Shown: positions 17,973-27,306 of the stretch, piece after piece
Layout of the letters: each line of letters opens with the position of its first letter
Numbering within the stretch: position 1 is the first letter of the stretch
Source of the DNA: Candidatus Magnetominusculus dajiuhuensis
GTDB lineage: Bacteria; Nitrospirota; Thermodesulfovibrionia; Thermodesulfovibrionales; Magnetobacteriaceae
NCBI GenBank assembly: GCA_015233465.1
Contig: JADFXP010000001.1
Coordinates: 15,186 to 79,185, forward strand
Length of the DNA stretch: 64,000 nucleotides
Direction of reading: 5' to 3'
Notes under the pieces: model-generated
The model's input: the letters and a program-made list of their open reading frames with translations, nothing else
Told to the model about the DNA's origin: nothing
Database searches by the model: none
Made by a program: the position numbers and the translations under genes

Positions 17973-19502
17973 CCAAATCTTGATTAATTCTGTCTCTGGA
18001 TAATAAAATGCCAGTATAGTTTTGTAGTCATTTTCTTCCTGACCCATTATTGCACTTCCCCACTGTGAATATCCCACTCCATGACCCCATCCCTTTCCAG
18101 CAAATATGAAATAATCACCTTCTTTAGTTATCTCAAATAATATCTCTGGAAGATCAAGGGCGTGCCCTATAGTTGGTCTTGTCCTATATGTCCCGCTGCC
18201 AATTCTTGCGATTATATTTATCTTAATCACCCTTCCTGAAACGTCTTTTTCTGCTGCTACTATATTAGTCAATCCACTGACATTTATACCACTACGCTGT
18301 AAGTAAGACTCTGTTACAGATACTGAGACTTTTTTATTCCATGTTGCCTTATCTCCTTTGACGCTGTAAGAATCTGGCTTTGATACAAAATACGGTTTAT
18401 TTAGATTAAAAATAGCGCCAGCATCTGCAATATATCCGCCATTATTAGATGTATACATTGCAAGTATTGGTTTTCCATCGTTTATAGCAATTATCCCTGA
18501 TGTCTCTGCTACCGCCTTATCTGTTGTCTGAGTTTCAACGCTGATCCCTTTGTAAGCCTGATCTCCTTCATTATCTACCACATCATAAGTCCATTCAGTT
18601 CTATGAAGAATCTGATAATAGGCATAGGTTCGCGCAGCAATTGCCTGAGCCTTAAGCGTTTCAATAGACCATTTAGAATATGATTCAGACGGTACAACTG
18701 AACGCAGATATTCCTCCATTGAAACGTTATTAATAACGCTTAGCCCTTTATCCATGGTGCTGCAGATAATTTCTCCACGCACAGTTTTTTTATCATTCCC
18801 ACTGCTGACTTTTATAGGGCTTGATGCCTTGATAGTGATTTTTTCATTTAGCGGGATATTTCTAATATAGAGCATATCATTTTTAAATGTAATAACTACT
18901 GAACCTTCAGAATAACCCTTTTCATTGATGACCAAATTTTTCCCGCTTAATTCAATTGAGGTTACCTTTCTCTGAAGCAAGACCCTGACAATAGGCTCTA
19001 CAATCTTGACACCCTCCTTAATAATAGAAGGAGGAACAATTTCGCCTTTTGCTTTTTTATAAAGTGTTTCTATTGAAGAACGAAAACGTCCGTTTGGATA
19101 TTTTTTTAAATAATATAGAAATACCTCTATAGCATCCTTATTATGTCCTTGATCTAGTAATATAATCCCCATTTGATGCAGCGCTGTCTCAGTTTTATCC
19201 GGATATTCTTTAATAATAGTATCGTAAATCTTGATCGCATCCGCCGGGGCATCCAGATAAGTTGATAGCAGGGTAGCCTTATTCATTAGTATCGTCCCTT
19301 TGATAGACTTATTATCAGTAGCATCTAATGCAGTCTCAAATGCCTCAAGTGCCTCAAGATATTTGCCTGTATCAATTAGATAACTCGCATAGCTGATATT
19401 CCATTGTGCAAGATATTCTGGTGATAGGGTTTTATTAGCTTCTTTTGCATAAATGTAAGACGGCATGAGTATTAATAGCAACAGTACGATAAATTTTTTC
19501 AT
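17970..19502 (-). CDS. TPR plus SpoIID/LytB-domain protein
   Basis: A 510-aa exported protein. A signal peptide (about 1-19, ending YIYA) is followed by TPR-like helices at about 30-150 and a SpoIID domain at about 170-510. That domain shows VVPSESYSKW, LKAQAIAARTYAYYQI, TSNNGG, and near the end GWGHGVGYSQWGS. SpoIID proteins are lytic transglycosylases acting on stem-peptide-free peptidoglycan strands. Non-sporulating Gram-negatives have relatives (LytB-like) thought to act in cell wall remodelling or division. The N-terminal TPR part suggests a protein partner in the periplasm. Confidence 0.88.
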   Translation of the reverse strand: MKKFIVLLLLILMPSYIYAKEANKTLSPEYLAQWNISYASYLIDTGKYLEALEAFETALDATDNKSIKGTILMNKATLLSTYLDAPADAIKIYDTIIKEYPDKTETALHQMGIILLDQGHNKDAIEVFLYYLKKYPNGRFRSSIETLYKKAKGEIVPPSIIKEGVKIVEPIVRVLLQRKVTSIELSGKNLVINEKGYSEGSVVITFKNDMLYIRNIPLNEKITIKASSPIKVSSGNDKKTVRGEIICSTMDKGLSVINNVSMEEYLRSVVPSESYSKWSIETLKAQAIAARTYAYYQILHRTEWTYDVVDNEGDQAYKGISVETQTTDKAVAETSGIIAINDGKPILAMYTSNNGGYIADAGAIFNLNKPYFVSKPDSYSVKGDKATWNKKVSVSVTESYLQRSGINVSGLTNIVAAEKDVSGRVIKINIIARIGSGTYRTRPTIGHALDLPEILFEITKEGDYFIFAGKGWGHGVGYSQWGSAIMGQEENDYKTILAFYYPETELIKIW

Positions 19503-19586
19503 ATCACCTCGTAATATATTATTAGTAATAAGTCATGTTTATACTATATAATATTATACAATAAATTTAATTTATATTTTACAAAA

Positions 19587-19602
19587 TGTTCCACGTGGAA
19601 CA
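19587..19602. other. parS-like 16-bp palindrome (ParB-binding site)
   Basis: TGTTCCACGTGGAACA is a perfect palindrome, extended to 18 bp by flanking A and T. It matches the known bacterial parS centromere motif, TGTTTCACGTGAAACA and its CC/GG variant found in Pseudomonas. It lies between the divergent spoIID-like and rnhA genes. If this is a working site, the window is probably origin-proximal, since most chromosomal parS sites are. Only one copy was seen in the window. Confidence 0.75.
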
Positions 19603-19621
19603 TCTTAAAGGCGAAAGAGAA

Positions 19622-20038
19622 ATGAATGCAGTTATATATACAGATGGAGCATCACGGGGCAATCCGGGGCACGCAGGGATTGGCGCAGTGATAACCTGTG
19701 GAGAGAAGGAATTTGAGATTTCAGAATATATTGGGCAGACTACCAATAATGTTGCTGAATACAAGGCATTGATTGCTGCTCTAAAGAAGGCGAGGGCTGT
19801 GAAAGATAGCGATGGTATTGATATTACTGATATAGAGATAATGTTGGATTCAGAGTTGGTTGAGCGGCAGTTAAAAGGGATGTATAAGGTGAAGATGCCT
19901 CATTTGCAGGTATTATATAATGAGGTGAAAGGGCTTTTGTCAGGTTTTAAGAGTTATAAGGTAAGGCACGTGTTGAGGCATCATAATGCAAAGGCAGACT
20001 GTCTTGCAAATAAGGCATTAAATAAACGAGCAGGCTAG
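19622..20038 (+). CDS. rnhA: Ribonuclease HI
   Basis: Cleaves the RNA strand of RNA-DNA hybrids. The 138-aa form starting at ATG 19622 opens with the canonical YTDGASRGNPGHAGIG. The catalytic acidic residues are Asp in YTDG, Glu in NNVAEYKAL and Asp in LDSELV; HHNAKAD holds the last catalytic region. An in-frame ATG at 19586 would add MFHVEHLKGERE, but those bases are the parS palindrome, so I reject that start. The last four codons (KRAG) lie inside the 5' strand of the rnpB P1 helix, so rnhA and rnpB overlap by 12 bases. Confidence 0.92.
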   Translation: MNAVIYTDGASRGNPGHAGIGAVITCGEKEFEISEYIGQTTNNVAEYKALIAALKKARAVKDSDGIDITDIEIMLDSELVERQLKGMYKVKMPHLQVLYNEVKGLLSGFKSYKVRHVLRHHNAKADCLANKALNKRAG

Positions 20039-20386
20039 ATGATCGTCTCTATATTTATATAGAGGAGGAAAGTCCGAGCTCCATAGGGCATGGACGGCTG
20101 TTAACGGCAGCCGGGGGCGACCCCAGGGAAAGTGCCACAGAAAATAAACCGCCTATGAATTTAGGTAAGGGTGAAACGGTGAGGTAAAAGCTCACCTGCC
20201 GCTATGGTGACATAGAGGTTAGGTAAACCCCGTCCGGAGCAAGACCTAATAGGTTTCATCTTTTAGTCTGCCCAACTATTCCGCTAATCACGGAGGATGA
20301 AACGGGTACGGTCGCTAAAGAATGTGAGCAATCTCATTCATAGATGAATGGTCATCTAATACAGAACTCGGCTTATAGCCTGCTCG
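20027..20386 (+). ncRNA. rnpB: RNase P RNA (class A)
   Basis: The catalytic RNA that matures tRNA 5' ends. Conserved blocks are GAGGAAAGTCCGAGCTCC near the 5' end, the CATGGACGGCTG and AGGGTGAAACGGTG regions, and the 3' block ACAGAACTCGGCTTATAG. The ends are set by the P1 helix: CGAGCAGGC (20027-20035) pairs perfectly with GCCTGCTCG (20378-20386). At about 360 nt it has usual length. Its 5' end overlaps the rnhA 3' end. Confidence 0.96.
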
Positions 20387-20394
20387 AAATTTAT

Positions 20395-20452
20395 CTGCAA
20401 AGGGTTCTGCCCTTTACCCGCAAGGGGACTCGTCCCCTTGACCCCATAATTA
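20395..20452. repeat. Modular palindromic repeat A, copy 6
   Basis: AAAGGGTTCTGCCCTTT and GGGGACTCGTCCCC modules and the ACCCCATAATTA edge, located between rnpB and mqnE; possibly the rnpB terminator. Confidence 0.7.
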
Positions 20453-20465
20453 AAGGCAGTAATAT

Positions 20466-21497
20466 ATGAATTTGAATAAAAGATTAAATAAACAAGATGC
20501 CTTGGATTTGTTTGAATCTGATGATATTTTCCAAATTGGCGAACTCGCCTCAACGCTATGCAATACACTAAACGGCGATAATGTCTTCTATGTCAGAAAT
20601 CATCATATTAATCCTACAAATGTTTGCGTAAATAGATGCAAATTCTGCGCATTCAGCCGCTCAAAAGGTCAAGACGGCGCATATGAGTTTTCTATTGAAG
20701 AGATTATTGAAAAATTACGTAATAAACAAGGGATTAAAGAGGTTCATATCGTTGGCGGCCTCCATCCAGATTGGCCTGTTGGTTATTATTTGAATCTTAT
20801 AAAGACGATAAAGAAAAATTTCCCAGCCTTAGGCATAAAGGCATTTACAGCAGTAGAGATAGATTATATGTCAAGGATTTCAGGGATGGATATAGAGACA
20901 ATCCTTAAAACACTAAAGGACTGCGGATTGGATACAATGCCGGGCGGAGGGGCTGAGATATTTGATTCAAATATTAGGAGTCGGCTTTGCGCTGAAAAGA
21001 TAGATGCGCAAAAGTGGCTGGAGGTTCATGAGATTGCTCACAATATTGGGATAAAGACAAATGCTACCATGCTATATGGTCATATTGAAGACTACAAGGA
21101 CAGGGTAGATCACCTGTTTAGACTCAGGGATCTCCAAGATAAAACAGGTGGATTTCAGGCATTTATTCCTCTTTCTTATCATCCAAAAAACACAGAAACT
21201 GGCGGGACTATTCCTTCAGGGATTGATGATCTAAAGACAATAGCAATAAGCCGACTGGTCTTAGATAACTTTCGTCATATCAAGGCATATTGGATAATGC
21301 TAGGAGATAAACTTTCGCAGACTGCTCTTTTGTTTGGCGCAGACGATATTGAGGGCACAGTGATGGAGGAAAAGATTACACACAGCGCAGGTGGAACTAC
21401 AACTGGAAGTTTTACTGTAGAGCATTTAAGGCATTTGATAAAGGCTGCTGGTAAGGTGCCGGTTGAGAGGGATTCTTTTTATAATATAATTGGATGA
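20466..21497 (+). CDS. mqnE: Aminodeoxyfutalosine synthase MqnE
   Basis: A radical SAM enzyme of the futalosine route to menaquinone. It joins 3-[(1-carboxyvinyl)oxy]benzoate to SAM to form aminofutalosine. The cluster motif is CVNRCKFC in NPTNVCVNRCKFCAFSR. MqnE-type signatures follow: HIVGGLHPDWP, KAFTAVEIDYM, LDTMPGGGAEIF and the C-terminal SAGGTTTGSFT. These separate it from MqnC (GGVNPDL form) and from CofH. At 343 aa it is slightly short but complete. The other mqn genes are not in the window. Confidence 0.9.
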   Translation: MNLNKRLNKQDALDLFESDDIFQIGELASTLCNTLNGDNVFYVRNHHINPTNVCVNRCKFCAFSRSKGQDGAYEFSIEEIIEKLRNKQGIKEVHIVGGLHPDWPVGYYLNLIKTIKKNFPALGIKAFTAVEIDYMSRISGMDIETILKTLKDCGLDTMPGGGAEIFDSNIRSRLCAEKIDAQKWLEVHEIAHNIGIKTNATMLYGHIEDYKDRVDHLFRLRDLQDKTGGFQAFIPLSYHPKNTETGGTIPSGIDDLKTIAISRLVLDNFRHIKAYWIMLGDKLSQTALLFGADDIEGTVMEEKITHSAGGTTTGSFTVEHLRHLIKAAGKVPVERDSFYNIIG

Positions 21498-21530
21498 TGT
21501 TATGTGTGTGGGAGGTTCTTAAAATATCTA

Positions 21531-22100
21531 ATGGAAATTGAAATATATTTTGGTGATATTTTTATATGTCAGGCAGACGCAATTGTAAATCCTGCGAATA
21601 TTCAGACTTCTCTTAATTTTGGTTCACATATTAGTCAAAAAATTAAAAAGAATGGTGGAAGTCTTGTAATTAACGAAAGAAAACAAAAAGGGACAATTAA
21701 TCTTGGTGATGCTGTATATACATCGGGAGGGAATTTACATTTTAGATATATAATCCATGCTGCTATTTTAGATATGTATGATTTTAATCCTTTATTTTTA
21801 TTAAAAATACGCTATAGAACGAGTGGAGAGGTCTTGAGAAATGCAACTCTAAATTCACTAATAGTTGCAAGTGAATTAAAGATAAAAAGTATTGTATTTT
21901 CATTAATGGGTTCTGGGATAGGTGGCATGCCGATAAAAAAATGCGCGGAAATAATGTTAAATGAGATTATTAGTTATTTTAATATTAATAAAGGCACTAT
22001 TTTAAATAAGGTTATATTTGCTATTAAGAACAAACATGATTATCGTATTGTCTGTGAAATAAAAGAAAACTTAAAAAAATTAGTTAGTCAACACTCATGA
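21531..22100 (+). CDS. Macro-domain protein (ADP-ribose binding)
   Basis: A 189-aa single macro domain. ATG 21531 gives the typical opening IEIYFGDIFICQADAIVNPAN; an in-frame GTG at 21504 would add nine residues, and a GGAGG at 21511 lies too far from the ATG to settle the choice. Further family features are the GDAVYTSGGNL loop, the YIIHAAI strand and VFSLMGSGIGGMP before the final helix. Family members bind or hydrolyse ADP-ribose derivatives. The aspartate/asparagine of DAIVNPAN is kept. It stands convergent to a protein-tyrosine-phosphatase-like gene. Confidence 0.85.
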   Translation: MEIEIYFGDIFICQADAIVNPANIQTSLNFGSHISQKIKKNGGSLVINERKQKGTINLGDAVYTSGGNLHFRYIIHAAILDMYDFNPLFLLKIRYRTSGEVLRNATLNSLIVASELKIKSIVFSLMGSGIGGMPIKKCAEIMLNEIISYFNINKGTILNKVIFAIKNKHDYRIVCEIKENLKKLVSQHS

Positions 22101-22155
22101 TTCATATTTAACGATTATAAAGCCGTAAGGTTATGATAAATTACGGACAGTATAT

Positions 22156-22812
22156 CTAAGTCGTAAAATATTGGTTAGCAAATTTTTTTTGATTACGATT
22201 AAGTTCAATGTTAGGTCTGAAATCTTTTAATAAAGTTAAGCCTTCTTCAAATGTCGTAATTTTATTTTGCGTTTTTAAGAGTATAATTGCAATGAGTCCA
22301 GTACGTCCATGACCTTGAGCGCAATGGATATATGTAATTCCATGTTTCATTTTAGAAAGTGCTATTTCTAAATCTTTACTGGATGGAATACTTCCGTCTA
22401 AGATAGGTAAGCAGATATAATTCATAGATAAGACGTTATTTGGTTCTTCAAGTTCAGCAGTTAAATCAATATAATTTGTAATTCCATCGGGGATTTCATC
22501 TTTTAATAAATATCGTCCTATTATAATATCATTAGATATTTTATTATAAGGTTTTTCATTTATAGTAATTTTATATAAATGCCATATCAGAGAGGAAAAT
22601 AACATATATGGAAGATAAATTAATTTAATATAGAAAGGAATTTTCCCATAGATATTTTTTTGAAATATTGAGTGTCCTGCTCCTAAATATCCAATAGAAA
22701 TAATAATGAAATCAAAAGCTACCCATAATAAAAGATAACCGAGTATATTATTTAGATTAGCTGAATATAATAGTATAAATGCTAAGGCTAAAAATATAAT
22801 AGAATATATCAT
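22156..22812 (-). CDS. Membrane-anchored dual-specificity/tyrosine phosphatase-like protein
   Basis: A 218-aa protein. Residues about 1-85 contain three hydrophobic segments; the C-terminal half carries the Cys-phosphatase loop HCAQGHGRTG (CX5R) at about residue 160, with a candidate general acid in the preceding LPILDGSIPS. The layout is that of small Cys-dependent phosphatases (DSP/PTP) tethered to the inner membrane. It follows the hybrid kinase by 7 bases and belongs to a three-gene operon with hemerythrin. Whether it acts on proteins or phosphoinositide-like lipids cannot be told. Confidence 0.82.
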   Translation of the reverse strand: MIYSIIFLALAFILLYSANLNNILGYLLLWVAFDFIIISIGYLGAGHSIFQKNIYGKIPFYIKLIYLPYMLFSSLIWHLYKITINEKPYNKISNDIIIGRYLLKDEIPDGITNYIDLTAELEEPNNVLSMNYICLPILDGSIPSSKDLEIALSKMKHGITYIHCAQGHGRTGLIAIILLKTQNKITTFEEGLTLLKDFRPNIELNRNQKKFANQYFTT

Positions 22813-22819
22813 TGGTTGA

Positions 22820-25267
22820 TTATTTATCTAATCCAAGTCTTTTAACAATACGGTTATAAATATTCAAAACCTTTATATTATCTTTATTTCTGCATGAAAG
22901 CACTAATTTAAAGGTATCATTACTAAGTTCCTTTGCATTAAAATTCTCAGCAAGTCCTCTAAGTTTTATTGTTAATGACTCAAGCATCAGATAATCTCTT
23001 GATGAAATTGCAAACTTAATCTTTTCAAGGATTATTTTAATTTCTGCTATAAAGGCAATCAGTTCTGGAGATTGTGTAAATACATAATCAGAAAACACAG
23101 TATTATCTACTACTTTTTCGCAGATAGTGTTATTTTTGGAAGTAATAGTTTTTTTTCTAAAACGCTCGACTCGTTCAATTAGGTCTTTTTGAATGACAGG
23201 TTTAACAATATAGTCATTCATCCCTGCATCAATACAAAAGCGTTGGTCATCTTTTTGAACATGGGCTGAAATAGCAATGATCGGAATATCTTTATTGATC
23301 TTTTTGTGATCTCCTGACCTTATTTGTGAAGTCAATTCAATGCCGTCCATTAGTGGTATTGTAATATCCAATAGAATTAAATCAAAGGTATCTGTCTGCA
23401 ATACTTCAAGGGCCTTCAGACCATTTTCTGCAATAAATACTGAATGTTTATGCTTTTGAAGTATGCGGTTTATAAGTCTTTGGCTATTAATATCATCCTC
23501 TACAAGCAAGATTCGCATTCCAGTCGTAATATTTTTTGAATCTGTATCAAGTTGTCTTTGTATTAATTTTTGATTTGAACTTATTTTAGGTGATAAAAAT
23601 TCTGAAATAGCAGAGATTAATACAGAACGCCTGACTGGTTTATGGATAAATCCAGACAATCCAATCTCTCTGCATTTTGTGATATCCTCGTTTCTATGAT
23701 TTTTATCAAGCAGCATAAACAAGCCAAGTCCTGAGCGAAATATTTCTATAATTTGCTCAGCAGTTCTAAAACCTCCTAGTCCTGACATCCTGCTGTCTAA
23801 GATTACTATTTTATAAGGTTTATTTAAGGCAATTGCACGCTTTAATTCAGCCAGTCCTTCTTCTCCGCCGCCGATATGAGATACAACTGCGCCGTAATCG
23901 CCAAGTATTTCGCTTAATATTGAACAATTCGTATCAACTCCGCAGATTATTAGGATATTTATCCCTGATAGATTTATATTAATCTCTGGTGGGATTTCAG
24001 ATTTATCAGGTATTTTAAATTTTAATTCAAAATAAAAGGTACTGCCTTTTTTTATTTCACTATGAACTGACAGATCTCCTCCCATTAAACTTATAATTTT
24101 TTTACATATTGTAAGCCCAAGTCCAGTACCGCCATATTTTCTAGTTTTTGAACCGTCTGCCTGAGTAAAACTATTAAAGATATAAGATAAATTTTCTTCA
24201 GCAATACCAATTCCAGTATCTGATATTGAAAATTTCACAGTGGTGGAATTATCTTCAGAAGAAAGATTTATTTGTTCAACTTTGACTACAATTTCACCAT
24301 TTTCTGTGAATTTAACAGCATTATCAACAAGGTTAGAGATGATTTGTCTAAGTTTTACTGGATCGCCTTTGACAATAATTGGGACATCTTTTTTTATGTG
24401 ACAAAATAGCTCGAGCCATTTTCTATGAGCAGCTATTGAATGAGCCTCGCAGATATTATAGACAAGTGAATGAAGGTCAAATGGTATCTCTTCTATATCA
24501 ATTTTCCCGGATTCTATTTTTGAAAAATCCAATATACTGTTAATTATATTTAATAATGATATTGAAGACTCACTGATGATTTTAAGAAAATCTATTTGTT
24601 CTTCATTAAGCGGAGTATCAAGGGCAAGGTCAGCCATGCCGATTATAGCATTTAATGGAGTGCGTATCTCGTGGCTTACATTAGCTAGGAATTCACTTTT
24701 GGATTTATTTCCAGCTTCTGCAGCGGTTTTTGCCATAATTAGTTCATTATATAAAGAGGCATTTTCTATTGCTACTGCGATCTGATTAGCAAGAATTGTC
24801 AGCAGCTCGCGGTCTTGTTCATCATAGTGACCATGTATCTTGTTTAGACACTGGATAACGCCTAAGGTTATACCTTTTGAGATTACAGGGATGACTATCA
24901 TATTGATAGCTTCAAAACCACAGCGAGTATCAACAACCTCAAAAAAGCGGCTGTCTTGATGAACATTATTAACAATTACAGGTTTTTGTTTTGACGCAGA
25001 CCATCCAGCTATACCTTTATCCAATTTGAGTCTGATGGTTTGATTTATGTCGCCATTTTCACCAGTAACTAAATCAAAATATAATTCATTTGATTTATGG
25101 TCAACTAATAGGAGACTGCTTACAGTGGAATTAACTAATTTATCGGCAGCTTCAACTGTACGCTTTTTAATTTCATTAATATTTAGGGAGGAGTTAATTA
25201 TTGAAGAAAGCTCAAGCAATGTCATGAGCCTTTGTGTCAGTATGTATAATGCTTGATTTTGCAGCAT
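22820..25267 (-). CDS. GAF-containing hybrid histidine kinase with two receivers and a degenerate Hpt
   Basis: An 815-aa soluble kinase. A GAF domain (about 20-170) is followed by HisKA with His199 in SHEIRTP, a HATPase domain (about 300-415), then two receivers. The first has [11 protein letters not shown] but lacks the usual acidic N-terminal pair (ILIICGVD), so it is probably weakened; the second is complete ([20 protein letters not shown]). The last 90 residues align with the Hpt domain of the kinase at 6451, but the His position is Ile (LTIKLRG against AAHSLKG), so the final phosphotransfer step is lost. It follows a hemerythrin gene by 10 bases, so an oxygen or redox input is plausible. 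Confidence 0.9.
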   Translation of the reverse strand: MLQNQALYILTQRLMTLLELSSIINSSLNINEIKKRTVEAADKLVNSTVSSLLLVDHKSNELYFDLVTGENGDINQTIRLKLDKGIAGWSASKQKPVIVNNVHQDSRFFEVVDTRCGFEAINMIVIPVISKGITLGVIQCLNKIHGHYDEQDRELLTILANQIAVAIENASLYNELIMAKTAAEAGNKSKSEFLANVSHEIRTPLNAIIGMADLALDTPLNEEQIDFLKIISESSISLLNIINSILDFSKIESGKIDIEEIPFDLHSLVYNICEAHSIAAHRKWLELFCHIKKDVPIIVKGDPVKLRQIISNLVDNAVKFTENGEIVVKVEQINLSSEDNSTTVKFSISDTGIGIAEENLSYIFNSFTQADGSKTRKYGGTGLGLTICKKIISLMGGDLSVHSEIKKGSTFYFELKFKIPDKSEIPPEININLSGINILIICGVDTNCSILSEILGDYGAVVSHIGGGEEGLAELKRAIALNKPYKIVILDSRMSGLGGFRTAEQIIEIFRSGLGLFMLLDKNHRNEDITKCREIGLSGFIHKPVRRSVLISAISEFLSPKISSNQKLIQRQLDTDSKNITTGMRILLVEDDINSQRLINRILQKHKHSVFIAENGLKALEVLQTDTFDLILLDITIPLMDGIELTSQIRSGDHKKINKDIPIIAISAHVQKDDQRFCIDAGMNDYIVKPVIQKDLIERVERFRKKTITSKNNTICEKVVDNTVFSDYVFTQSPELIAFIAEIKIILEKIKFAISSRDYLMLESLTIKLRGLAENFNAKELSNDTFKLVLSCRNKDNIKVLNIYNRIVKRLGLDK

Positions 25268-25277
25268 ATAAAATCCG

Positions 25278-25697
25278 TTATCTGGATTTTAAATAATTCA
25301 GCATATTTTTATCTACGCTTGTAATATGATTTGTAAGCCATTCAACAACCTGATTTCTTATAGCGACAGAGAGTTGATCTAACGAACCTTCATCCTCACA
25401 GAGCCTCTTTAATACGGCAAAATTTTTGAGAAATTTGATATGTTCTCCTTTGTGAGCATCATAATCAGTATATTTGCTATTTATCATACATTTTTCTTCT
25501 CTATCAAAACAATCTAATACCTTGCCTCCAAGTTCTCTGATATGTTTATCCATTGCATTTTCAAGTTTATCATTTCTTAAGGCAAGAATTAAATTGTCAA
25601 TCATTGCCATTATCTCTTGATGTTTTTTTTCAATCTCACATAGATCTGGAGATCCTGATTTACTTGATTGAGATGAAGTGTTTAATTGATTTGTCAT
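25278..25697 (-). CDS. Bacteriohemerythrin-like protein with one His ligand replaced by Cys
   Basis: A 139-aa protein with the hemerythrin di-iron pattern: His26, then CFDREE (Cys63, Glu67), HKGEH (His82, His86) and HITSVD (His124, Asp129). In standard hemerythrins the residue at position 63 is a histidine (HFxxEE). The other ligands are all present. Hemerythrins bind O2 reversibly or sense it; the changed ligand may alter iron binding or O2 affinity. It is the first gene of an operon with a GAF hybrid kinase and a membrane phosphatase, which suggests a sensory role. Confidence 0.85.
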   Translation of the reverse strand: MTNQLNTSSQSSKSGSPDLCEIEKKHQEIMAMIDNLILALRNDKLENAMDKHIRELGGKVLDCFDREEKCMINSKYTDYDAHKGEHIKFLKNFAVLKRLCEDEGSLDQLSVAIRNQVVEWLTNHITSVDKNMLNYLKSR

Positions 25698-25863
25698 TTG
25701 GCTCCCTCAATTTATTTAGATTTTTTTGTGATTATTTTATTTGACATATGTTAAAATAAAATAAGTTGAACTTGATTGTCAACTATTTAAATGGATTAAT
25801 ATATAAAATTGATGATTGAATATTTTTTCCGTCTGAAATATTTTGAATTATTGGAGGTTTTTA

Positions 25864-26190
25864 ATGGCGAAACATATTTTAAGGGCAACATCTAAAACTT
25901 GGGATGATGTTGTTTTAAAGGCAAACGGTCTTGTACTTGTAGAATTTTGGGCAATGTGGTGCAGTCCTTGCCGTGAATTAGTCTCTATGATTAAAGAGAT
26001 TTCAGACGAATATGCTGATAATCTTACTGTTGTTAAGGTTGACAAAGAAGAATGTGAAGAAATTGCTGATCAATATAATGTCATGGGTGTTCCAACATTT
26101 ATATTCTTCAAAAATTCTGAAAGAATTGGCAGAATCGTTGGTATTATTACAAAAGATGAACTCATTAAAAGTATCAAGGAATATTTATAG
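25864..26190 (+). CDS. Thioredoxin-like protein
   Basis: A 108-aa thioredoxin fold protein. ATG 25864 is chosen because GGAGG stands 7 bases before it; an upstream ATG at 25843 has no such site. The redox motif is WCSPC instead of WCGPC, within LVEFWAMWCSPCRELV. The cis-proline loop is GVPTF. It should reduce disulfides in the cytoplasm. It stands alone, convergent with birA. Confidence 0.9.
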   Translation: MAKHILRATSKTWDDVVLKANGLVLVEFWAMWCSPCRELVSMIKEISDEYADNLTVVKVDKEECEEIADQYNVMGVPTFIFFKNSERIGRIVGIITKDELIKSIKEYL

Positions 26191-26193
26191 ACA

Positions 26194-26802
26194 TTATATT
26201 AGTATGAAGCTAATACATGCCTTTAATTCATTCAATAATGCGCATATTAGGCTGCCACGATTTATAATCTTTCCAGTTTCAATAAGTATACTTGTTGCTC
26301 TATCTTGAATTTCTACAGGAAAATCACCTTTTTTTACGTTGACATTTAATCCAATGCCAACTACTATATAACGAATTGACTGTCCGCAAACCAGCGATTC
26401 AATTAGCACTCCTCCAAGTTTTTTATTGTCATAATATATATCATTCGGCGCTCTGCAATATGCTTGCAGCATTGATGTCTTAAATATTGCCGTACATATT
26501 GCCTGTGATATTTCAATGTTCAATGTGTTAATCAGCGATTCATTAATATTTGTGTTAAGATCATATATAATACTTAGATAAATATTAACACCAGACGGCG
26601 AAAACCAAGTATGATCACTGCGCCCCCTTCCCATGGCTTGCGAATCAGCAATTATAACTAATCCATTCGCATTGCCCTTTTTAGCAATCTCCTTTGCAGC
26701 ATCATTTGTTGACCCAATAGAGGAGTAATATTTAATTTTATAAGTCCCCTTTTGAAAGAATTTAAGCTCTGATATATCCTCTGGTAAGTCATTCAAAGTC
26801 AT
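26194..26802 (-). CDS. birA: Biotin-[acetyl-CoA-carboxylase] ligase, group I
   Basis: Joins biotin to the lysine of biotin carrier proteins through biotinyl-AMP. The motifs are STNDAAKEIA, the adenylate loop SQAMGRGRSDHTW, RAPNDIYYDNKKLGG (in place of KWPNDI) and VVGIGLNVN. There is no N-terminal helix-turn-helix, so it cannot repress bio genes the way E. coli BirA does. The small C-terminal SH3-like domain is reduced: at 202 aa it is shorter than the usual ~240. It follows the DsrE-like gene by 2 bases. Confidence 0.9.
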   Translation of the reverse strand: MTLNDLPEDISELKFFQKGTYKIKYYSSIGSTNDAAKEIAKKGNANGLVIIADSQAMGRGRSDHTWFSPSGVNIYLSIIYDLNTNINESLINTLNIEISQAICTAIFKTSMLQAYCRAPNDIYYDNKKLGGVLIESLVCGQSIRYIVVGIGLNVNVKKGDFPVEIQDRATSILIETGKIINRGSLICALLNELKACISFILI

Positions 26803-26804
26803 TG

Positions 26805-27161
26805 TTAAAACGTAAAGACCTTTGACTGCGCTGCAAGGTCAATTAATTGATGACCAGTTGCAAATGACGCATTCTCAACAAGGTCTTCTTTCTTAATCTT
26901 ACGTAATTCGGCGCATGGCTTACATACATAAAACGGAGTTTTATGTACAACAAGATATGTAAACTGAGCTACAGCCTCATCCCCTGACGGAGCTATAACA
27001 TTATCTATTAACCCCTCCTGTGCAAGCATTACCGCATCATCTGTGAAAAATACATGGACTTCATGTCCCTTTTCCTTCGCAATCTTCGCCAACTGTAAGG
27101 CGCGCGTTACCCTGATTGGGTCCTCTAAACCCCTGGTTAATACGAATAAAAATTTTTCCAT
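26805..27161 (-). CDS. DsrE-family protein
   Basis: A 118-aa single-domain protein of the DsrE/TusD/peroxiredoxin-like fold. It opens KFLFVLTRGLEDPIRVTRALQ and continues KGHEVHVFFTDDAVMLAQEG. Cysteines are at VCKPCAELR, and the motif around the first of these is where sulfurtransferase members carry their active Cys. Roles in the family range from sulfur relay to unknown. ATG 27161 has AAGGAGG before it. It is co-transcribed with birA. Confidence 0.82.
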   Translation of the reverse strand: MEKFLFVLTRGLEDPIRVTRALQLAKIAKEKGHEVHVFFTDDAVMLAQEGLIDNVIAPSGDEAVAQFTYLVVHKTPFYVCKPCAELRKIKKEDLVENASFATGHQLIDLAAQSKVFTF

Positions 27162-27179
27162 ATTATAAAACCTCCTTAT

Positions 27180-27249
27180 TAAGTAGCCCTTTAAGGACTC
27201 CGCCCTTAAAAATCCCGCAAAGGGACTCGTCCCTTTGAACCCATAATAA
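27180..27249. repeat. Modular palindromic repeat A, copy 7
   Basis: GGACTCCGCCC, GGGACTCGTCCC and TTTGAACCCATAATAA modules, in the divergent gap between the DsrE-like gene and the YkgJ-like gene. This is one of the few copies at gene 5' ends. Confidence 0.7.
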
Positions 27250-27306
27250 TAACATTTTTAATTGAGATTTATGGTAAAATATAAGGAAAAAGCGAGGTTA
27301 TAATAT

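Noticed and set aside
19586-19621. N-terminal extension MFHVEHLKGERE of RNase HI
   Set aside because: The bases are the parS-like palindrome; RNase HI normally begins at the YTDG strand and ATG 19622 fits this.
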